Source: Pacificibacter marinus
GTDB lineage: Bacteria > Pseudomonadota > Alphaproteobacteria > Rhodobacterales > Rhodobacteraceae
Assembly (NCBI RefSeq): GCF_018860665.1
Contig: NZ_JAHKPK010000022.1
Coordinates: 62,001-126,000, forward strand
Direction of reading: 5' to 3'
Length of the DNA: 64,000 bases
The notes under the pieces are model-generated. The model saw only the letters and a list, made by a program, of their open reading frames with translations. It had not been told where the DNA came from and ran no database searches. Below, one piece after another: positions 9,979 to 19,436 of this stretch (within the stretch, counting starts at the first letter, position 1; each line of letters opens with the position of its first letter). Made by a program: the position numbers and the translations under genes.

Positions 9979-10142
9979 TGGGAAATCAATCCTTTGATGC
10001 CTGGATTATGAGAGACCTTGGCGGTGTCACGCAGGTCAATCATGAACAGTGTTCTCAGCATACCTGCAGTCAAAGCATCGGCTTTTTCAGACCGGTTTAA
10101 GGTCACTATCCAAAAGTCGTCATCACGGGTCACATCAATCAT
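9975..10142 (-). pseudogene. Truncated enoyl-CoA hydratase/isomerase remnant
   Basis: A 55-codon open frame whose first 32 residues read like the N-terminus of an enoyl-CoA hydratase (IVTLNRSEKADALT followed by AGMLRTL), while the remainder no longer resembles the family and none of the oxyanion-hole or catalytic glutamate regions exist. Full proteins are about 250-260 residues. The stop codon overlaps the start of the flavoprotein gene, so the stub may still be translated as a coupling leader. Internal deletion of a once complete upstream gene is the simplest explanation. Confidence 0.6.
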
Positions 10143-10320
10143 TTTGTCAGTCCAATGCCTTTGCGCAAAGTATAAGGGATCGCCATTATTTTGCGGATAA
10201 ATCGATCATCTGATCCCTTTGCCGTTTTCCCGACTCTAATGCGCATTTGATGCGGCATCCAGCCTTGACCATCCCTTCGATTGCATGAGACTCTGGTGCA
10301 AAGTTTTGATTGGATAAGAT

Positions 10321-11835
10321 ATGAAATATCATACGTCGTTTCTGGTTGCGAGTACGGCTCTTTTTTCCGCAACGACAGCGTTTGCTGACGTCACACCACA
10401 AGAGGTTTGGGCGCAAGGTTTGTTGATGGCCAAAATTTCTGGCCAGACATGGACTGCAGCTGAGCTGAAAGACACGGGTGACACGCTGATTGCACATGAC
10501 GTGTCCATCACCATGCCTGGGCTTTCTGATATTATGTCCCTCAACGGCACCATTCCTCAAATCATCATGACGCAAATGAGCGGTGGCAAAGTCGAGATTA
10601 AGATCCCCGATGTTGTGACTTACAATATGTTCGTTGAAGGACGTCTCGATCTTGGGATGGAACCGATGGCCATCACAAGCACCATGGCCATGGACAACGT
10701 GATGATTGCGTCGGGCACCGCTGACGATTTGAGCTTTGATATTTTGACCGGATCGATCACATACGCCACCCAGAAGCAGGTCAAAGACGGAATTGCGCTC
10801 GTTCCTGAACAAATCATCACGCTGCTTGGCGTACAAGGCGTTGCAACCCAAACGACCTCTGGTGATGATGTATCATCATCATGGGATATGCAGGCCGATG
10901 CAGTCAGCATGATGTCTGATGGAACAACACCAGACATTACACTATACACGAGCTACAAAATCGCGCCTTTCAACCTGAATGCTAATTTCACCACCAGCGC
11001 CACCCCGCCAGATTCGCCCCTTGGGTTCCTCGAAACGCTGAATGGTACTGGCACTTATACAATGGGAAATACCGCGTTTGAGGTAACGACGGGCGGCGCT
11101 GAACAGATGATGCATATCGTCGGTGAAACCGAGGCCTCGACACTTGGCATGACCGTTACGGATGGGGCGTTGACCTATGCTGGCACAACGACCAATACCG
11201 AAGTTGTTCTGGATGGCTCTGCTATTCCTTTCCCACAGGTTGATTTCGGCATTGAAAGCACTGATTTCAGTTTAACTATGCCGTTCTTGGCCAGTGAAGA
11301 TGAAAAATCCTTTGGCCTGAAGCTCGCACTTGAAAACCTACGTCTGCCTGAGATCGCTTGGATGATCCTCGACCCCAGCGCGCAAATGGCGCATGACCCT
11401 GCCACGCTGAAACTTGATGTCAGTGGCGATATGATGCTGAACGTGGACCTGCTGAACCCGACTGAGATCATGACTAAAAGCGAGGACGGATTGCCGCTGT
11501 TTCCTACAAACCTGATGCTCAACGAGCTGTTTTTGTCTGTCGCGGGCGCCACATTGACAGGTACAGGCGATGCGCTATTTGTCGATCAAGGTGATTTTAA
11601 AGGTGCGGATTTGCCCTTTAAAACGGCGCAAGCAACGCTGTCATTGACCGGCGGCAACGCCTTGATCGACACATTGGCGCAAACTGGGCTCGTTCCACCA
11701 CAAATGAGCACCACTGCCAAAGTGATGCTCAGCATGTTCGCGCGCCCCGGCGAAGGCGAAGACTCGTTCATCACGGATGTCATATTGGACGAGGCAGGCA
11801 ACGTGACCGTCAACGGGCAACCCCTGCCATTTTAA
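10321..11835 (+). CDS. DUF2125 exported protein
   Basis: A 504-residue protein with a cleavable signal peptide (AxA site near residue 22: TTAFA then DVTPQEVW). The rest is an extended beta-rich sequence with repeated segments on the themes of DITLYTSYKI and GTGTYTMGN and few charged clusters, resembling the DUF2125 family of alphaproteobacterial periplasmic proteins. No catalytic motif is seen and the role is unknown. It is transcribed alone, with pmbA 57 bp downstream. Confidence 0.75.
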   Translation: MKYHTSFLVASTALFSATTAFADVTPQEVWAQGLLMAKISGQTWTAAELKDTGDTLIAHDVSITMPGLSDIMSLNGTIPQIIMTQMSGGKVEIKIPDVVTYNMFVEGRLDLGMEPMAITSTMAMDNVMIASGTADDLSFDILTGSITYATQKQVKDGIALVPEQIITLLGVQGVATQTTSGDDVSSSWDMQADAVSMMSDGTTPDITLYTSYKIAPFNLNANFTTSATPPDSPLGFLETLNGTGTYTMGNTAFEVTTGGAEQMMHIVGETEASTLGMTVTDGALTYAGTTTNTEVVLDGSAIPFPQVDFGIESTDFSLTMPFLASEDEKSFGLKLALENLRLPEIAWMILDPSAQMAHDPATLKLDVSGDMMLNVDLLNPTEIMTKSEDGLPLFPTNLMLNELFLSVAGATLTGTGDALFVDQGDFKGADLPFKTAQATLSLTGGNALIDTLAQTGLVPPQMSTTAKVMLSMFARPGEGEDSFITDVILDEAGNVTVNGQPLPF

Positions 11836-11892
11836 GGCCCTTTCGGATAGCGCGTCCCTCGCGCCATCCACCAAAGTTTACCCGAGGACGCC

Positions 11893-13239
11893 ATGCATAA
11901 AGACCTTTCACAGCTGACCGCTGCCCTTTTGAAAGCCGCAAAAGCCAACGGTGCGGATGCAGCCGATGCCATCGCCATCACTGGCACATCCGTGTCGATA
12001 GACGTGCGCGGCGGTGCGCTGGAACATGCCGAGCGCTCTGAAAGCGTGGACATCGGATTGCGGGTGCTGATCGGGCAAAAGCAAGCCTGTGTGTCGGCCT
12101 CTGATGTGCGTGATGCGACCATCCAAACCATCGCAGAGCGTGCTGTCGCTATGGCAAAGCTGTCGCCCGATGATCCCTATATTGGTCTCGCGGATGCAAG
12201 CCAGCTGGCCAATAATCGCGATTGCAGTGTGTTGGAAATGTTTGATCCAACGGATGAACCGCCAGCGGCCGAATTGGAAGAGGACGCACGCCGTACCGAA
12301 GCCATTGCTTTGGGCTGTGATGGTATTTCACAGGTGCAATCGGCCTCGGCCGCATATGGGCGTCGTCAAATTCACATTGCCATGAGCAACGGGTTTGAGG
12401 GCGGATATGAGCGCTCTGATCGCGCGCTCAGCTGTGTCGCGATTGCGGGCTCTGGATCTGATATGGAGCGCGATTACTTTGGCGACAGTCGGATATTTCA
12501 ATCGGATTTGATGAGCGCAGAAGAGATCGGACTGCGCGCGGCACAAAACACGCTGGCCCGCGTTGGGGCACGCAAGCCCAAAACCGGATCCTTTCCAGTG
12601 CTCTTTGATGAACGTGTGTCATCCACCTTGCTTGGTCACCTTTTGGCAGCGGTCAACGGGGGGGCCATCGCGCGCGGGTCAAGTTGGCTGCGTGATGGAT
12701 TGGGCGAACAGGTTTTGCCAAAAAATTTAAACGTCACCGAATTACCACATCGCAAACGCACCTCTGGGTCGCGGTTGTTTGATGCCGAAGGTCTGCCCAC
12801 AGCCGAGCGCGCCATCGTTGAAAACGGTGTCTTGATGGGCTGGACTATGGATTTGGCGACAGCGCGTCAACTTGGGCTGAGCAGCACCTCAAATGCCTCG
12901 CGCGGGGTCAGCTCCCCGCCCTCACCGTCACCGACAAATGTGTCTCTAACCCAAGGCGATCAGTCGCGCGATGCCTTGATCAAAGACATGGGCACGGGGC
13001 TTTTGGTCACCTCGATGATCGGCTCATCGATCAATCCGACGACTGGTGATTATTCACGTGGTGCGTCCGGATTTTGGGTCGAGAATGGCGAGATCACCTA
13101 TCCCGTCAATGAATGCACCATTGCGGGCAACCTGCGAGAAATGTTGAAAAGCATCATCCCAGCCAACGACGCACGTACGCATCTCAGCCGCGTTGTACCA
13201 TCCTTGTTGGTAGAAGGTATGACCATTGCAGGCGCATGA
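11893..13239 (+). CDS. pmbA: TldD/PmbA family metalloprotease subunit (TldE/PmbA)
   Basis: A 448-residue member of the TldD/TldE family, which forms a heterodimeric zinc protease that trims unfolded or modified peptides. The N-terminal part has DVRGGALEHAERSESVDIGLRVLIG; the C-terminal part has the SSWLRDGLGEQVLP, LSSTSNASRGVSSPPSPSPTN and VEGMTIAG segments. The HExxxH zinc site of TldD is absent, which places it on the TldE (PmbA) side. The next gene begins inside its last codons. Confidence 0.9.
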   Translation: MHKDLSQLTAALLKAAKANGADAADAIAITGTSVSIDVRGGALEHAERSESVDIGLRVLIGQKQACVSASDVRDATIQTIAERAVAMAKLSPDDPYIGLADASQLANNRDCSVLEMFDPTDEPPAAELEEDARRTEAIALGCDGISQVQSASAAYGRRQIHIAMSNGFEGGYERSDRALSCVAIAGSGSDMERDYFGDSRIFQSDLMSAEEIGLRAAQNTLARVGARKPKTGSFPVLFDERVSSTLLGHLLAAVNGGAIARGSSWLRDGLGEQVLPKNLNVTELPHRKRTSGSRLFDAEGLPTAERAIVENGVLMGWTMDLATARQLGLSSTSNASRGVSSPPSPSPTNVSLTQGDQSRDALIKDMGTGLLVTSMIGSSINPTTGDYSRGASGFWVENGEITYPVNECTIAGNLREMLKSIIPANDARTHLSRVVPSLLVEGMTIAGA

Positions 13240-14011
13240 TGATCTTACCCTTTTGATCGAAGCAGCCAAGGCCGCAGGCGATATCGCATGCCCCTTTTGG
13301 CGCAAGCACCCAAAATCATGGGACAAAGAAGACGGCGCAGGCCCCGTGACCGAAGCAGATTTGGCAGTCGATCGCATGCTGCACGCCAAGCTGTTGGGCA
13401 CACGGCCTGATTATGGCTGGCTGTCTGAAGAAACCCACGACACGGATGCTAGATTGTCAAAAGATCGCGTGTTCATAGTCGATCCGATTGATGGCACCCG
13501 CAGCTTTATCGAAGGCGATCACAATTGGGCACATTCCTTAGCTGTGGTTGAACAGGGCCAAGTGATTGCGGCGGTGGTTTATTTGCCGATACGCAAACGT
13601 CTGTATGCAGCACGGACAGGCCATGGGGCCACTTTGAACGGAATGCCCTTGCACGTCAGCCAGCACCAAGACCTTACGAACACGCGTCTGTTGACAACAG
13701 GTCGCAATCTTTTGCCCGAGTATTGGCTTGATGGTTGCCCAGACTTTGCCCGCAAGTTTCGATCGTCGTTGGCCTACCGCATGTCGCTTGTTGGCGAAGG
13801 TCGTTATGACGCGATGCTGGCCTTGCGCAACACTTGGGAATGGGATGTCGCCGCAGGCACGCTGATCGCGACGGAAGCTGGCGCGAAAGTGACAGACCGC
13901 CATGGCAAAGCGCCAGAATTCAATAATCTAACGCCTGCCTTTGACGGGTTTATTGCAGCCAATCCGATTTTGACTGACCGCATTTTGGAACGACTTGCGC
14001 CCGCAGTATAG
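13226..14011 (+). CDS. Inositol monophosphatase / CysQ-like phosphatase
   Basis: A 261-residue Mg-dependent phosphatase with family motifs in order: GPVTEADLAVD, EE in WLSEETHD, the metal site DPIDGTRSFIEG and the distal WEWDVAAGTLIATEAG. Candidate substrates are inositol phosphates, 3'-phosphoadenosine phosphates or histidinol phosphate; sequence alone does not decide. No in-frame ATG fits: a TGA lies just upstream, so translation must start at the TTG at 13226, which has a GAAGG site eight bases before it, inside the end of pmbA. Confidence 0.88.
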   Translation: MQAHDDLTLLIEAAKAAGDIACPFWRKHPKSWDKEDGAGPVTEADLAVDRMLHAKLLGTRPDYGWLSEETHDTDARLSKDRVFIVDPIDGTRSFIEGDHNWAHSLAVVEQGQVIAAVVYLPIRKRLYAARTGHGATLNGMPLHVSQHQDLTNTRLLTTGRNLLPEYWLDGCPDFARKFRSSLAYRMSLVGEGRYDAMLALRNTWEWDVAAGTLIATEAGAKVTDRHGKAPEFNNLTPAFDGFIAANPILTDRILERLAPAV

Positions 14012-14024
14012 ACCTTATGAAGCC

Positions 14025-15257
14025 CTACGTCTTATCGGAACCGAAGTCTTTCATATCCTGCGCAACAGCATCCAACATCGACGTGGTAATATCGGGGTCG
14101 GCGGCATGAACGCGCGACCAGTTGGGAATAAACGGCGTCTCCATCGGATTGTCCAAAAACACCTGACCCGCGTGCATGATGTTTGACGCGAACAGCTCAA
14201 CCGTTTTTTCTTCGACGTGGCGATCGACATGCAATCCGTTCATTTGCGCGTCGTTAAAATAGGTCTCTATCAAATCAAGAGCATCGCGGAAATACGTGGC
14301 TTTGATGGAACGGAAAATCTCTTCGGAAAACACCGTGCCGTCTGCGGCCAACTTGCGATACAGCGCCTTGCAAATATCGACAGACATCCGCGACAAGCCC
14401 TGAGAGGCGTCTTCTTCGGATAGCACTTGGTGCTTGTGATCATAGCGATCTGAAATCTCAACCTGACAGACAGAACGCGGTGACAGGTTGCGCCAAGCCT
14501 CTGACAGCAGTCCAATTTCCAGCCCCCAATCCGAGGGAATACGCATATCTGGCAAAATAGATGTGCGCATCGCGAACTCGCCCGCCAGAGGATAACGGAA
14601 GTCGGAAATGAAATCCAAATACTCGCGTGGCCCCAAGACTTTCGCCATGGCGCTCAAGATCGGCGTGACCAAAAGGCGCGACACGCGCCCGTTCAATTTG
14701 CCTTCTGCCACACGCGGGTAAAAGCCTTTCGACATCTGATAGGGAAAGCGAGGATTGGTTACAGGGTACACCAATCTCGCTAACATATCGGCACTATAGG
14801 TCAACACATCACAGTCGTGCACCGCCACCACGGCACTGTCGGCTTGAGCAATCGTGTAGCCCATACAAAACCAAACATTTCGTCCTTTGCCAGGTTCACT
14901 TGGTGACAGTTTGAGGTTTTGAAGTTTCTCATCCACAGCACTCAACCGTGGCCCGTCGTTCCACAATACAACATGGTCTGCTTTGAGCTTGGAAAAGAAT
15001 TTCAGCGCATAACGGTATTGTTCCTCGTTGGCGCGATCCAGACCAATGACAATGCGGTGGATAAAGTTGACCTTGTTCAACTCATCAATGATATCGGGCA
15101 GCGCTTCGCCCTCAAGCTCGGAAAACAGCGACGGCAGAATCAGAGTGATTTTGCGCGAGGCGGCAAAGGCTTCAAGTTCGCTGACCAATGCCTCGGGTTG
15201 ATGAACGCGAAGATTGTGCAGCGTGGCGACATGCCCACCTTGGTGAAAATCTGCCAT
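14025..15257 (-). CDS. Glycosyltransferase, glucosyl/mannosyl-3-phosphoglycerate synthase-like
   Basis: A 410-residue family-2-like transferase (GT81 style). It has an SLFSELEGEALPDI start, an IHRIVIGLD strand, KGRNVWFCMGY and the metal-binding Asp-x-Asp in AVHDCDVLTY; later it has the LAGEFAMR and IPSDWGLEIGLLSEAW acceptor-domain motifs. Such enzymes join NDP-glucose or NDP-mannose to 3-phosphoglycerate. The adjacent upstream gene encodes a HAD phosphatase of the matching type, so the pair probably makes glucosylglycerate or mannosylglycerate, compatible solutes in marine bacteria. The four-base spacing and AGAGGA site indicate one operon. Confidence 0.8.
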   Translation of the reverse strand: MADFHQGGHVATLHNLRVHQPEALVSELEAFAASRKITLILPSLFSELEGEALPDIIDELNKVNFIHRIVIGLDRANEEQYRYALKFFSKLKADHVVLWNDGPRLSAVDEKLQNLKLSPSEPGKGRNVWFCMGYTIAQADSAVVAVHDCDVLTYSADMLARLVYPVTNPRFPYQMSKGFYPRVAEGKLNGRVSRLLVTPILSAMAKVLGPREYLDFISDFRYPLAGEFAMRTSILPDMRIPSDWGLEIGLLSEAWRNLSPRSVCQVEISDRYDHKHQVLSEEDASQGLSRMSVDICKALYRKLAADGTVFSEEIFRSIKATYFRDALDLIETYFNDAQMNGLHVDRHVEEKTVELFASNIMHAGQVFLDNPMETPFIPNWSRVHAADPDITTSMLDAVAQDMKDFGSDKT

Positions 15258-15260
15258 ACT

Positions 15261-16067
15261 CTATTCCTCTTCTACATATAACTGTTTGAGGCGCGCTTGC
15301 ACCTCAATATTCCAGCCCTTGGGGCCAGACTGTGTTGTTCTGACAATCGACGCCTCGGCTGTATCACTTTGCCGAGGGATACCTGCACCATGCGTGTTGT
15401 TGATGATAACACCGAAGTCAGCCTCAACAATCATTTCGACATCATTGGGCGCATCGCCCAACGCCATTGTGAACGGCTTCGGGTTAAAACCATCCAAAAT
15501 TTTGGACATCCAGTCAGCCTTGGTCGCGCCAAACGATAGGGTCAAATAGCGACCACCTTGGCGCGCAAAAATGCCCTTTTTAGCCAATTTTGTCTCGAAA
15601 TCTTGCAATTCATCTTGCGTACCAGACCAAAGGCCCGGTTCTGAAAACTGGCGTTGTCGCGCGCTTCTCGCTTGCGCCAAAGGAAGCCCCGTTTTCTCAG
15701 CACACTCTGCATCGCTCCAATCGGAAAACCCTTCATACTGCACACGTAACGCGGGCGGCAGATCAGACAAAGCCGTTAAAATTTGTGTGTGTTGTGCTGC
15801 GTTTTGATCTGGTTCCTTAAAGGCAGGCAGCAACCCTGCGCCGTTTTCAACGATAGCAGGACAGTGTTCAAACCCCAACTCTTTGCGCAGAACAACAAGT
15901 TCATAAGCCGTTTTAGAACTGGCCAAAACAAGCGGCACGCCAAGTGTTTTCATCATTTCAAGCGCGGGTATAGCCGGAGACCAACTGTAACTATCGTGAT
16001 CAAGCAAAGTGCCATCAAGGTCGGTGAAGACGATCAATTTCGTCGCTGTATTTGGTGTCATAGACAT
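15261..16067 (-). CDS. HAD-IIB phosphatase, mannosyl/glucosyl-3-phosphoglycerate phosphatase-like
   Basis: A 268-residue HAD phosphatase: motif I FTDLDGTLLD near the N-terminus, motif II LVLASSKT, and motif IV ALGDAPNDVEMIVEADFGVII. The IIB cap lies between (ALPENGAGL-like and GRYLTLSFG segments). It would remove phosphate from the product of the neighbouring transferase. The start at 16067 is chosen because upstream in-frame sequence (to 16136) is basic and unlike the family; the next Met at 16061 is also possible. Confidence 0.8.
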   Translation of the reverse strand: MSMTPNTATKLIVFTDLDGTLLDHDSYSWSPAIPALEMMKTLGVPLVLASSKTAYELVVLRKELGFEHCPAIVENGAGLLPAFKEPDQNAAQHTQILTALSDLPPALRVQYEGFSDWSDAECAEKTGLPLAQARSARQRQFSEPGLWSGTQDELQDFETKLAKKGIFARQGGRYLTLSFGATKADWMSKILDGFNPKPFTMALGDAPNDVEMIVEADFGVIINNTHGAGIPRQSDTAEASIVRTTQSGPKGWNIEVQARLKQLYVEEE

Positions 16068-16227
16068 GCCTAATAATGAGCCAAACCGCAGACAAAGAAC
16101 AACAGTTAGCGCCCGTTTTTTTGGCAACAAAACCATATCGCCTAATTTTTAATCATTCACATCGCACATCTTGACCATGGACGGCATTAGACTAGGGTGC
16201 GGCTTAGATCCTCAAACGGAGAGAAAA

Positions 16228-16473
16228 ATGACACAACGCTTGCATTTGGTCTTTGGTGGCGAATTGGTTGACCCATCGACAACGACTTTCCGAAACGTAG
16301 ACGACATTCATGTGGTCGGCATTTTTCCAGACTACCCTGCCGCACATTCTGCGTGGAAGGCCGAAGCTCAGCGCACTGTAGACAACGCGCATATGCGGTA
16401 TTTCATTGCGGATCTAAGCAGTCTGCGTGACGTAGACGCCACAGCTCCCGCAGCTCAAGATCCCGACACGTAA
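16228..16473 (+). CDS. DUF4170 small protein
   Basis: An 81-residue soluble protein (RLHLVFGGELVDPSTTTFRN, VGIFPDYPAAHSAWKAEAQ, MRYFIADL) that matches my recollection of DUF4170, a family regularly found next to Kdo transferase genes in alphaproteobacteria. Function unknown. The start at 16228 follows a GGAGAGA site; a longer frame from 16171 lacks one. It precedes waaA by 12 bp and probably shares its transcript. Confidence 0.8.
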   Translation: MTQRLHLVFGGELVDPSTTTFRNVDDIHVVGIFPDYPAAHSAWKAEAQRTVDNAHMRYFIADLSSLRDVDATAPAAQDPDT

Positions 16474-16485
16474 GGCTTAGGCCGC

Positions 16486-17772
16486 ATGGCCAGATCCCTA
16501 TCTCTCATCGCATATTCGGCGTTTTCGTCTCGATCCGAGGCGTCCACTGTTCATCTGCTTGACCAACTGGTCCAATCGCGCGCTATCACCGATGACGTGC
16601 GCAACCAGCGACTTGCGCGAAATCTGCCAGAACGCCCCAAGGGACGGCTTATTTGGATGACGGCAGGAACCGAACGCGCAATTCCCGCCTGCCTTGAACT
16701 GTTTCGCCGGTTACGTGAAAACGAACCCGATTTGCATGGACTTTTGACCATCACTTTTAAAGCGCCCCTGCCTGACAAATTGCCTGAAGGGCTGTTGATG
16801 ACACAGGCTCCCGACGAACGCCTGTCTATTATCTGTCGGTTTTTTGCCCATTGGGAACCCGATTGTTTGATTTGGGTTGGCGGTGGGTTTCGCCCAGCCT
16901 TGATCGAGAAAGCCCGCCTGCGCGGCGTTCCGTCGATATCCATCGATGCACCAAATAGCCAAAATGTACTCGCGATCCCTCAAATTATTCCTGGGCTTCG
17001 CAATGCCACATTGGGGTTATTCGAACATGTATTCGCAGCCAACGCGAACCAGTCGATTTCGTGGCGCCGCGCAGGCCTCAGTACCGATAACATCGAAATT
17101 CTTGGTTATATGGAAGAAGGTGCAACCGTGCCTCAGTTCGATGAAACCGAATTGGAAACGCTATCAGCCGAGATCGGCACCCGCCCAGTTTGGTTCGCAG
17201 CAAATATTGCCACCGGTGAAATCAACGACGTCATGCGCGCCCACAAGGCAGCGCTGCGGCGCGCCCACCGATTGCTGTTAATCGTCTCAACTCAAGATCC
17301 CAATATGATTCCCCTGATCGAAACCCATTGCGCCGACCAAGGGTTAAACGCCGCATCACGCGCCGACCACGCAAAAATTTCAGAGCCCGTTCAGGTGCTG
17401 ATCGTAATTGCTGGCGAAGAGGACGGTCTGTGGTATCGCCTCGCGCCCGTGTCGTTTTTGGGTCAGTCCATCGTCAATGCAGGCGGAACCGACCCCTACG
17501 CCGCAGCGGTATTTGGCTCGGCAATCGTTCATGGGCCGAATGTGTCCAATCATACCAACGGATATGCACGGTTTCGCGCCGCCAAGGCCACGCGCGTGAT
17601 AAAATGTGGCACCAGTTTAGGCGATGCAATCAACGAACTATTGGCCCCTGACAGTGCCGCATTAATGGCCAGCGCTGCGTGGGATGTGTGCTCAACAGGG
17701 GCGGAAATGACAGATCGAGTGGCGGCTTTGACCCAAGACATTTTGGATATGCGCGAAGAGATGATGGCATGA
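16486..17772 (+). CDS. waaA: 3-deoxy-D-manno-octulosonic acid transferase (Kdo transferase)
   Basis: A 428-residue GT30-type glycosyltransferase that adds Kdo from CMP-Kdo to lipid A precursor at the inner membrane. The C-terminal domain has the diagnostic IVNAGGTDPYAAAVFGSAIVHGPNVSNH region; the N-terminal domain has IWMTAGTERAIPACLELFRRL, in place of the more common WxHxxSVGE. It lacks the usual N-terminal membrane anchor, which is seen in several Rhodobacteraceae copies as I recall. It overlaps lpxK by 4 bp and follows DUF4170. Confidence 0.82.
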   Translation: MARSLSLIAYSAFSSRSEASTVHLLDQLVQSRAITDDVRNQRLARNLPERPKGRLIWMTAGTERAIPACLELFRRLRENEPDLHGLLTITFKAPLPDKLPEGLLMTQAPDERLSIICRFFAHWEPDCLIWVGGGFRPALIEKARLRGVPSISIDAPNSQNVLAIPQIIPGLRNATLGLFEHVFAANANQSISWRRAGLSTDNIEILGYMEEGATVPQFDETELETLSAEIGTRPVWFAANIATGEINDVMRAHKAALRRAHRLLLIVSTQDPNMIPLIETHCADQGLNAASRADHAKISEPVQVLIVIAGEEDGLWYRLAPVSFLGQSIVNAGGTDPYAAAVFGSAIVHGPNVSNHTNGYARFRAAKATRVIKCGTSLGDAINELLAPDSAALMASAAWDVCSTGAEMTDRVAALTQDILDMREEMMA

Positions 17773-18761
17773 CCCCTCCGTCGTTTTGGTCCAATACGCC
17801 CAAGCGGCCCGGCTGGCAATCAAAGCTGCTGTCCCCTTTGGCGCAGGTCTATGCCAACGCCACGGCGCGGCGCGTGGCGCAATCCGGTTACAAAGCCTCT
17901 GTCCCTGTGATTTGCATCGGCAATATCAACGCAGGCGGCACCGGCAAAACCCCCACCGTGATCGCACTGGTGCAAAAACTGCAAGCGATGGGCAAAACCG
18001 TTCACGTGGTGTCGCGTGGCTATGGCGGCAAATTCGCAGGCCCCGTGCGCGTTGTGGAACGTGAGCACTCTGCAGATGATGTCGGGGATGAGCCGTTATT
18101 GATCGCGGCTTTTGCGCCAGTTTGGGTGTCTAAAGATCGCGCGCTTGGTGTGAAAGCTGCTGAAGCGGGTGGCGCGGATGTTATTTTGTTAGATGACGGC
18201 ATGCAAAATCCGTCCGTTATCAAAGACGCCACCTTTGTTGTGGTCGATGCCCATCGTGGTTTTGGTAATGGACGGGTGATGCCTGCAGGGCCACTGCGAG
18301 AACCTGTTGATGTGGGTCTAAAGCGTGGGGATATCGTCATTTCCATCGGCGATGCAGCAGCACAATCGCGATTTGATACGACTTGGGGTGGTCATATTTC
18401 ACTGCCACAAGTTCGCGCCCAGCTTGCGCCACTTGAGACAGGCATGGACTGGAACGGTCTGCGCGCATTGGCCTTTGCCGGCATTGGTCATCCCGAAAAG
18501 TTCTTTGCGACTCTGGAGGGATTGGGGGCAACATTGATCCGCAAAGAGGCTTTGCGCGATCATCAGCCCCTACCCCTCACCTTGATGAAACGGCTTGAAA
18601 TTGAGGCCGCAACATTGGATGCACAACTGGTTACAACGGAAAAAGACGCGGTGCGTTTGCCCCACGCCTTTCAAATGAAGGTGCTTACCTTACCTGTGCG
18701 CATGACCATCCAAGATGAGACCCCGATCGACGCTGTCTTGACGCAGATCGGGATCACCTAA
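17769..18761 (+). CDS. lpxK: Tetraacyldisaccharide 4'-kinase
   Basis: A 330-residue kinase that phosphorylates the 4' position of the lipid A disaccharide. It shows PVICIGNINAGGTGKTPTV, the P-loop at residues about 48-62, then VHVVSRGYGG, DVGDEPLLIA, ILLDDGMQNPSV and the C-terminal VTTEKDAVRLP. The start overlaps the waaA stop by 4 bp. The gene ends 3 bp from the convergent dsbA-like gene. Confidence 0.95.
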   Translation: MTPPSFWSNTPKRPGWQSKLLSPLAQVYANATARRVAQSGYKASVPVICIGNINAGGTGKTPTVIALVQKLQAMGKTVHVVSRGYGGKFAGPVRVVEREHSADDVGDEPLLIAAFAPVWVSKDRALGVKAAEAGGADVILLDDGMQNPSVIKDATFVVVDAHRGFGNGRVMPAGPLREPVDVGLKRGDIVISIGDAAAQSRFDTTWGGHISLPQVRAQLAPLETGMDWNGLRALAFAGIGHPEKFFATLEGLGATLIRKEALRDHQPLPLTLMKRLEIEAATLDAQLVTTEKDAVRLPHAFQMKVLTLPVRMTIQDETPIDAVLTQIGIT

Positions 18762-18764
18762 ACC

Positions 18765-19436
18765 TTAGCCGTTCAAAATATTGTCAAGTTTTTCGGACAG
18801 ATCCGCATAGGACATGTTCGAATTCTTTTCGCCATTGATGATCAAAGTTGGCGTGCCTGATACGTCGTATTCAGCCACCTCTGCTTCAAACTTAGCGACC
18901 ATAGCCTGCGCCATAGCGCCGTCGTTCATGCAAGCATCCAAGTCGGCGTCTGACAGGCCAGCTTTTTTACCGATGGTGCGCAGGTTTTCAACGATTTCCA
19001 TCGCATCCTGACCACCACCAATCCATTCACTTTGCTGTTCATACAACATGGCATTGATACCGAAGTACCGAAGATCACCACCACAGCGCGCAACCATCGC
19101 AGCCCACAAACCGTATTTGTCGAAATACACTTCGCGATACACAAATTTCACTTTGCCCGTGTCGATGTAGTTTTCTTTGAGCTGCTTGAACACAGTCGTG
19201 TGGAAATTTGCGCAATGCGGGCAGGTGTAGGACGCGTATTCAATCAATTCGATTGGTGCATTTTCATCGCCCATGACCAAATCTTTAACCATCGACATAT
19301 CGATGTCTGCCGTATCTTGTGCGATGGCAGGTGTCACAAGGAAATCCGTCACCGGTGCAGGTGAGGTATATAGGTAGGCGCCGCCAACGCCCAAAGCAGC
19401 CAAGGCTGTGGTCATCAAGAAATTACGTCTGTTCAT
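18765..19436 (-). CDS. DsbA-family thiol:disulfide oxidoreductase
   Basis: A 223-residue exported thioredoxin-fold protein. The N-terminus MNRRNFLMTTALAALG resembles a twin-arginine signal, with cleavage probably near AIAQ (residue 40). The active site is CPHC in YASYTCPHCANFH; the cis-Pro loop is VSGTPTLIING. It would introduce disulfides into periplasmic proteins. Its start overlaps the stop of the DUF721 gene by 4 bp, so both are in one operon. Confidence 0.9.
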   Translation of the reverse strand: MNRRNFLMTTALAALGVGGAYLYTSPAPVTDFLVTPAIAQDTADIDMSMVKDLVMGDENAPIELIEYASYTCPHCANFHTTVFKQLKENYIDTGKVKFVYREVYFDKYGLWAAMVARCGGDLRYFGINAMLYEQQSEWIGGGQDAMEIVENLRTIGKKAGLSDADLDACMNDGAMAQAMVAKFEAEVAEYDVSGTPTLIINGEKNSNMSYADLSEKLDNILNG

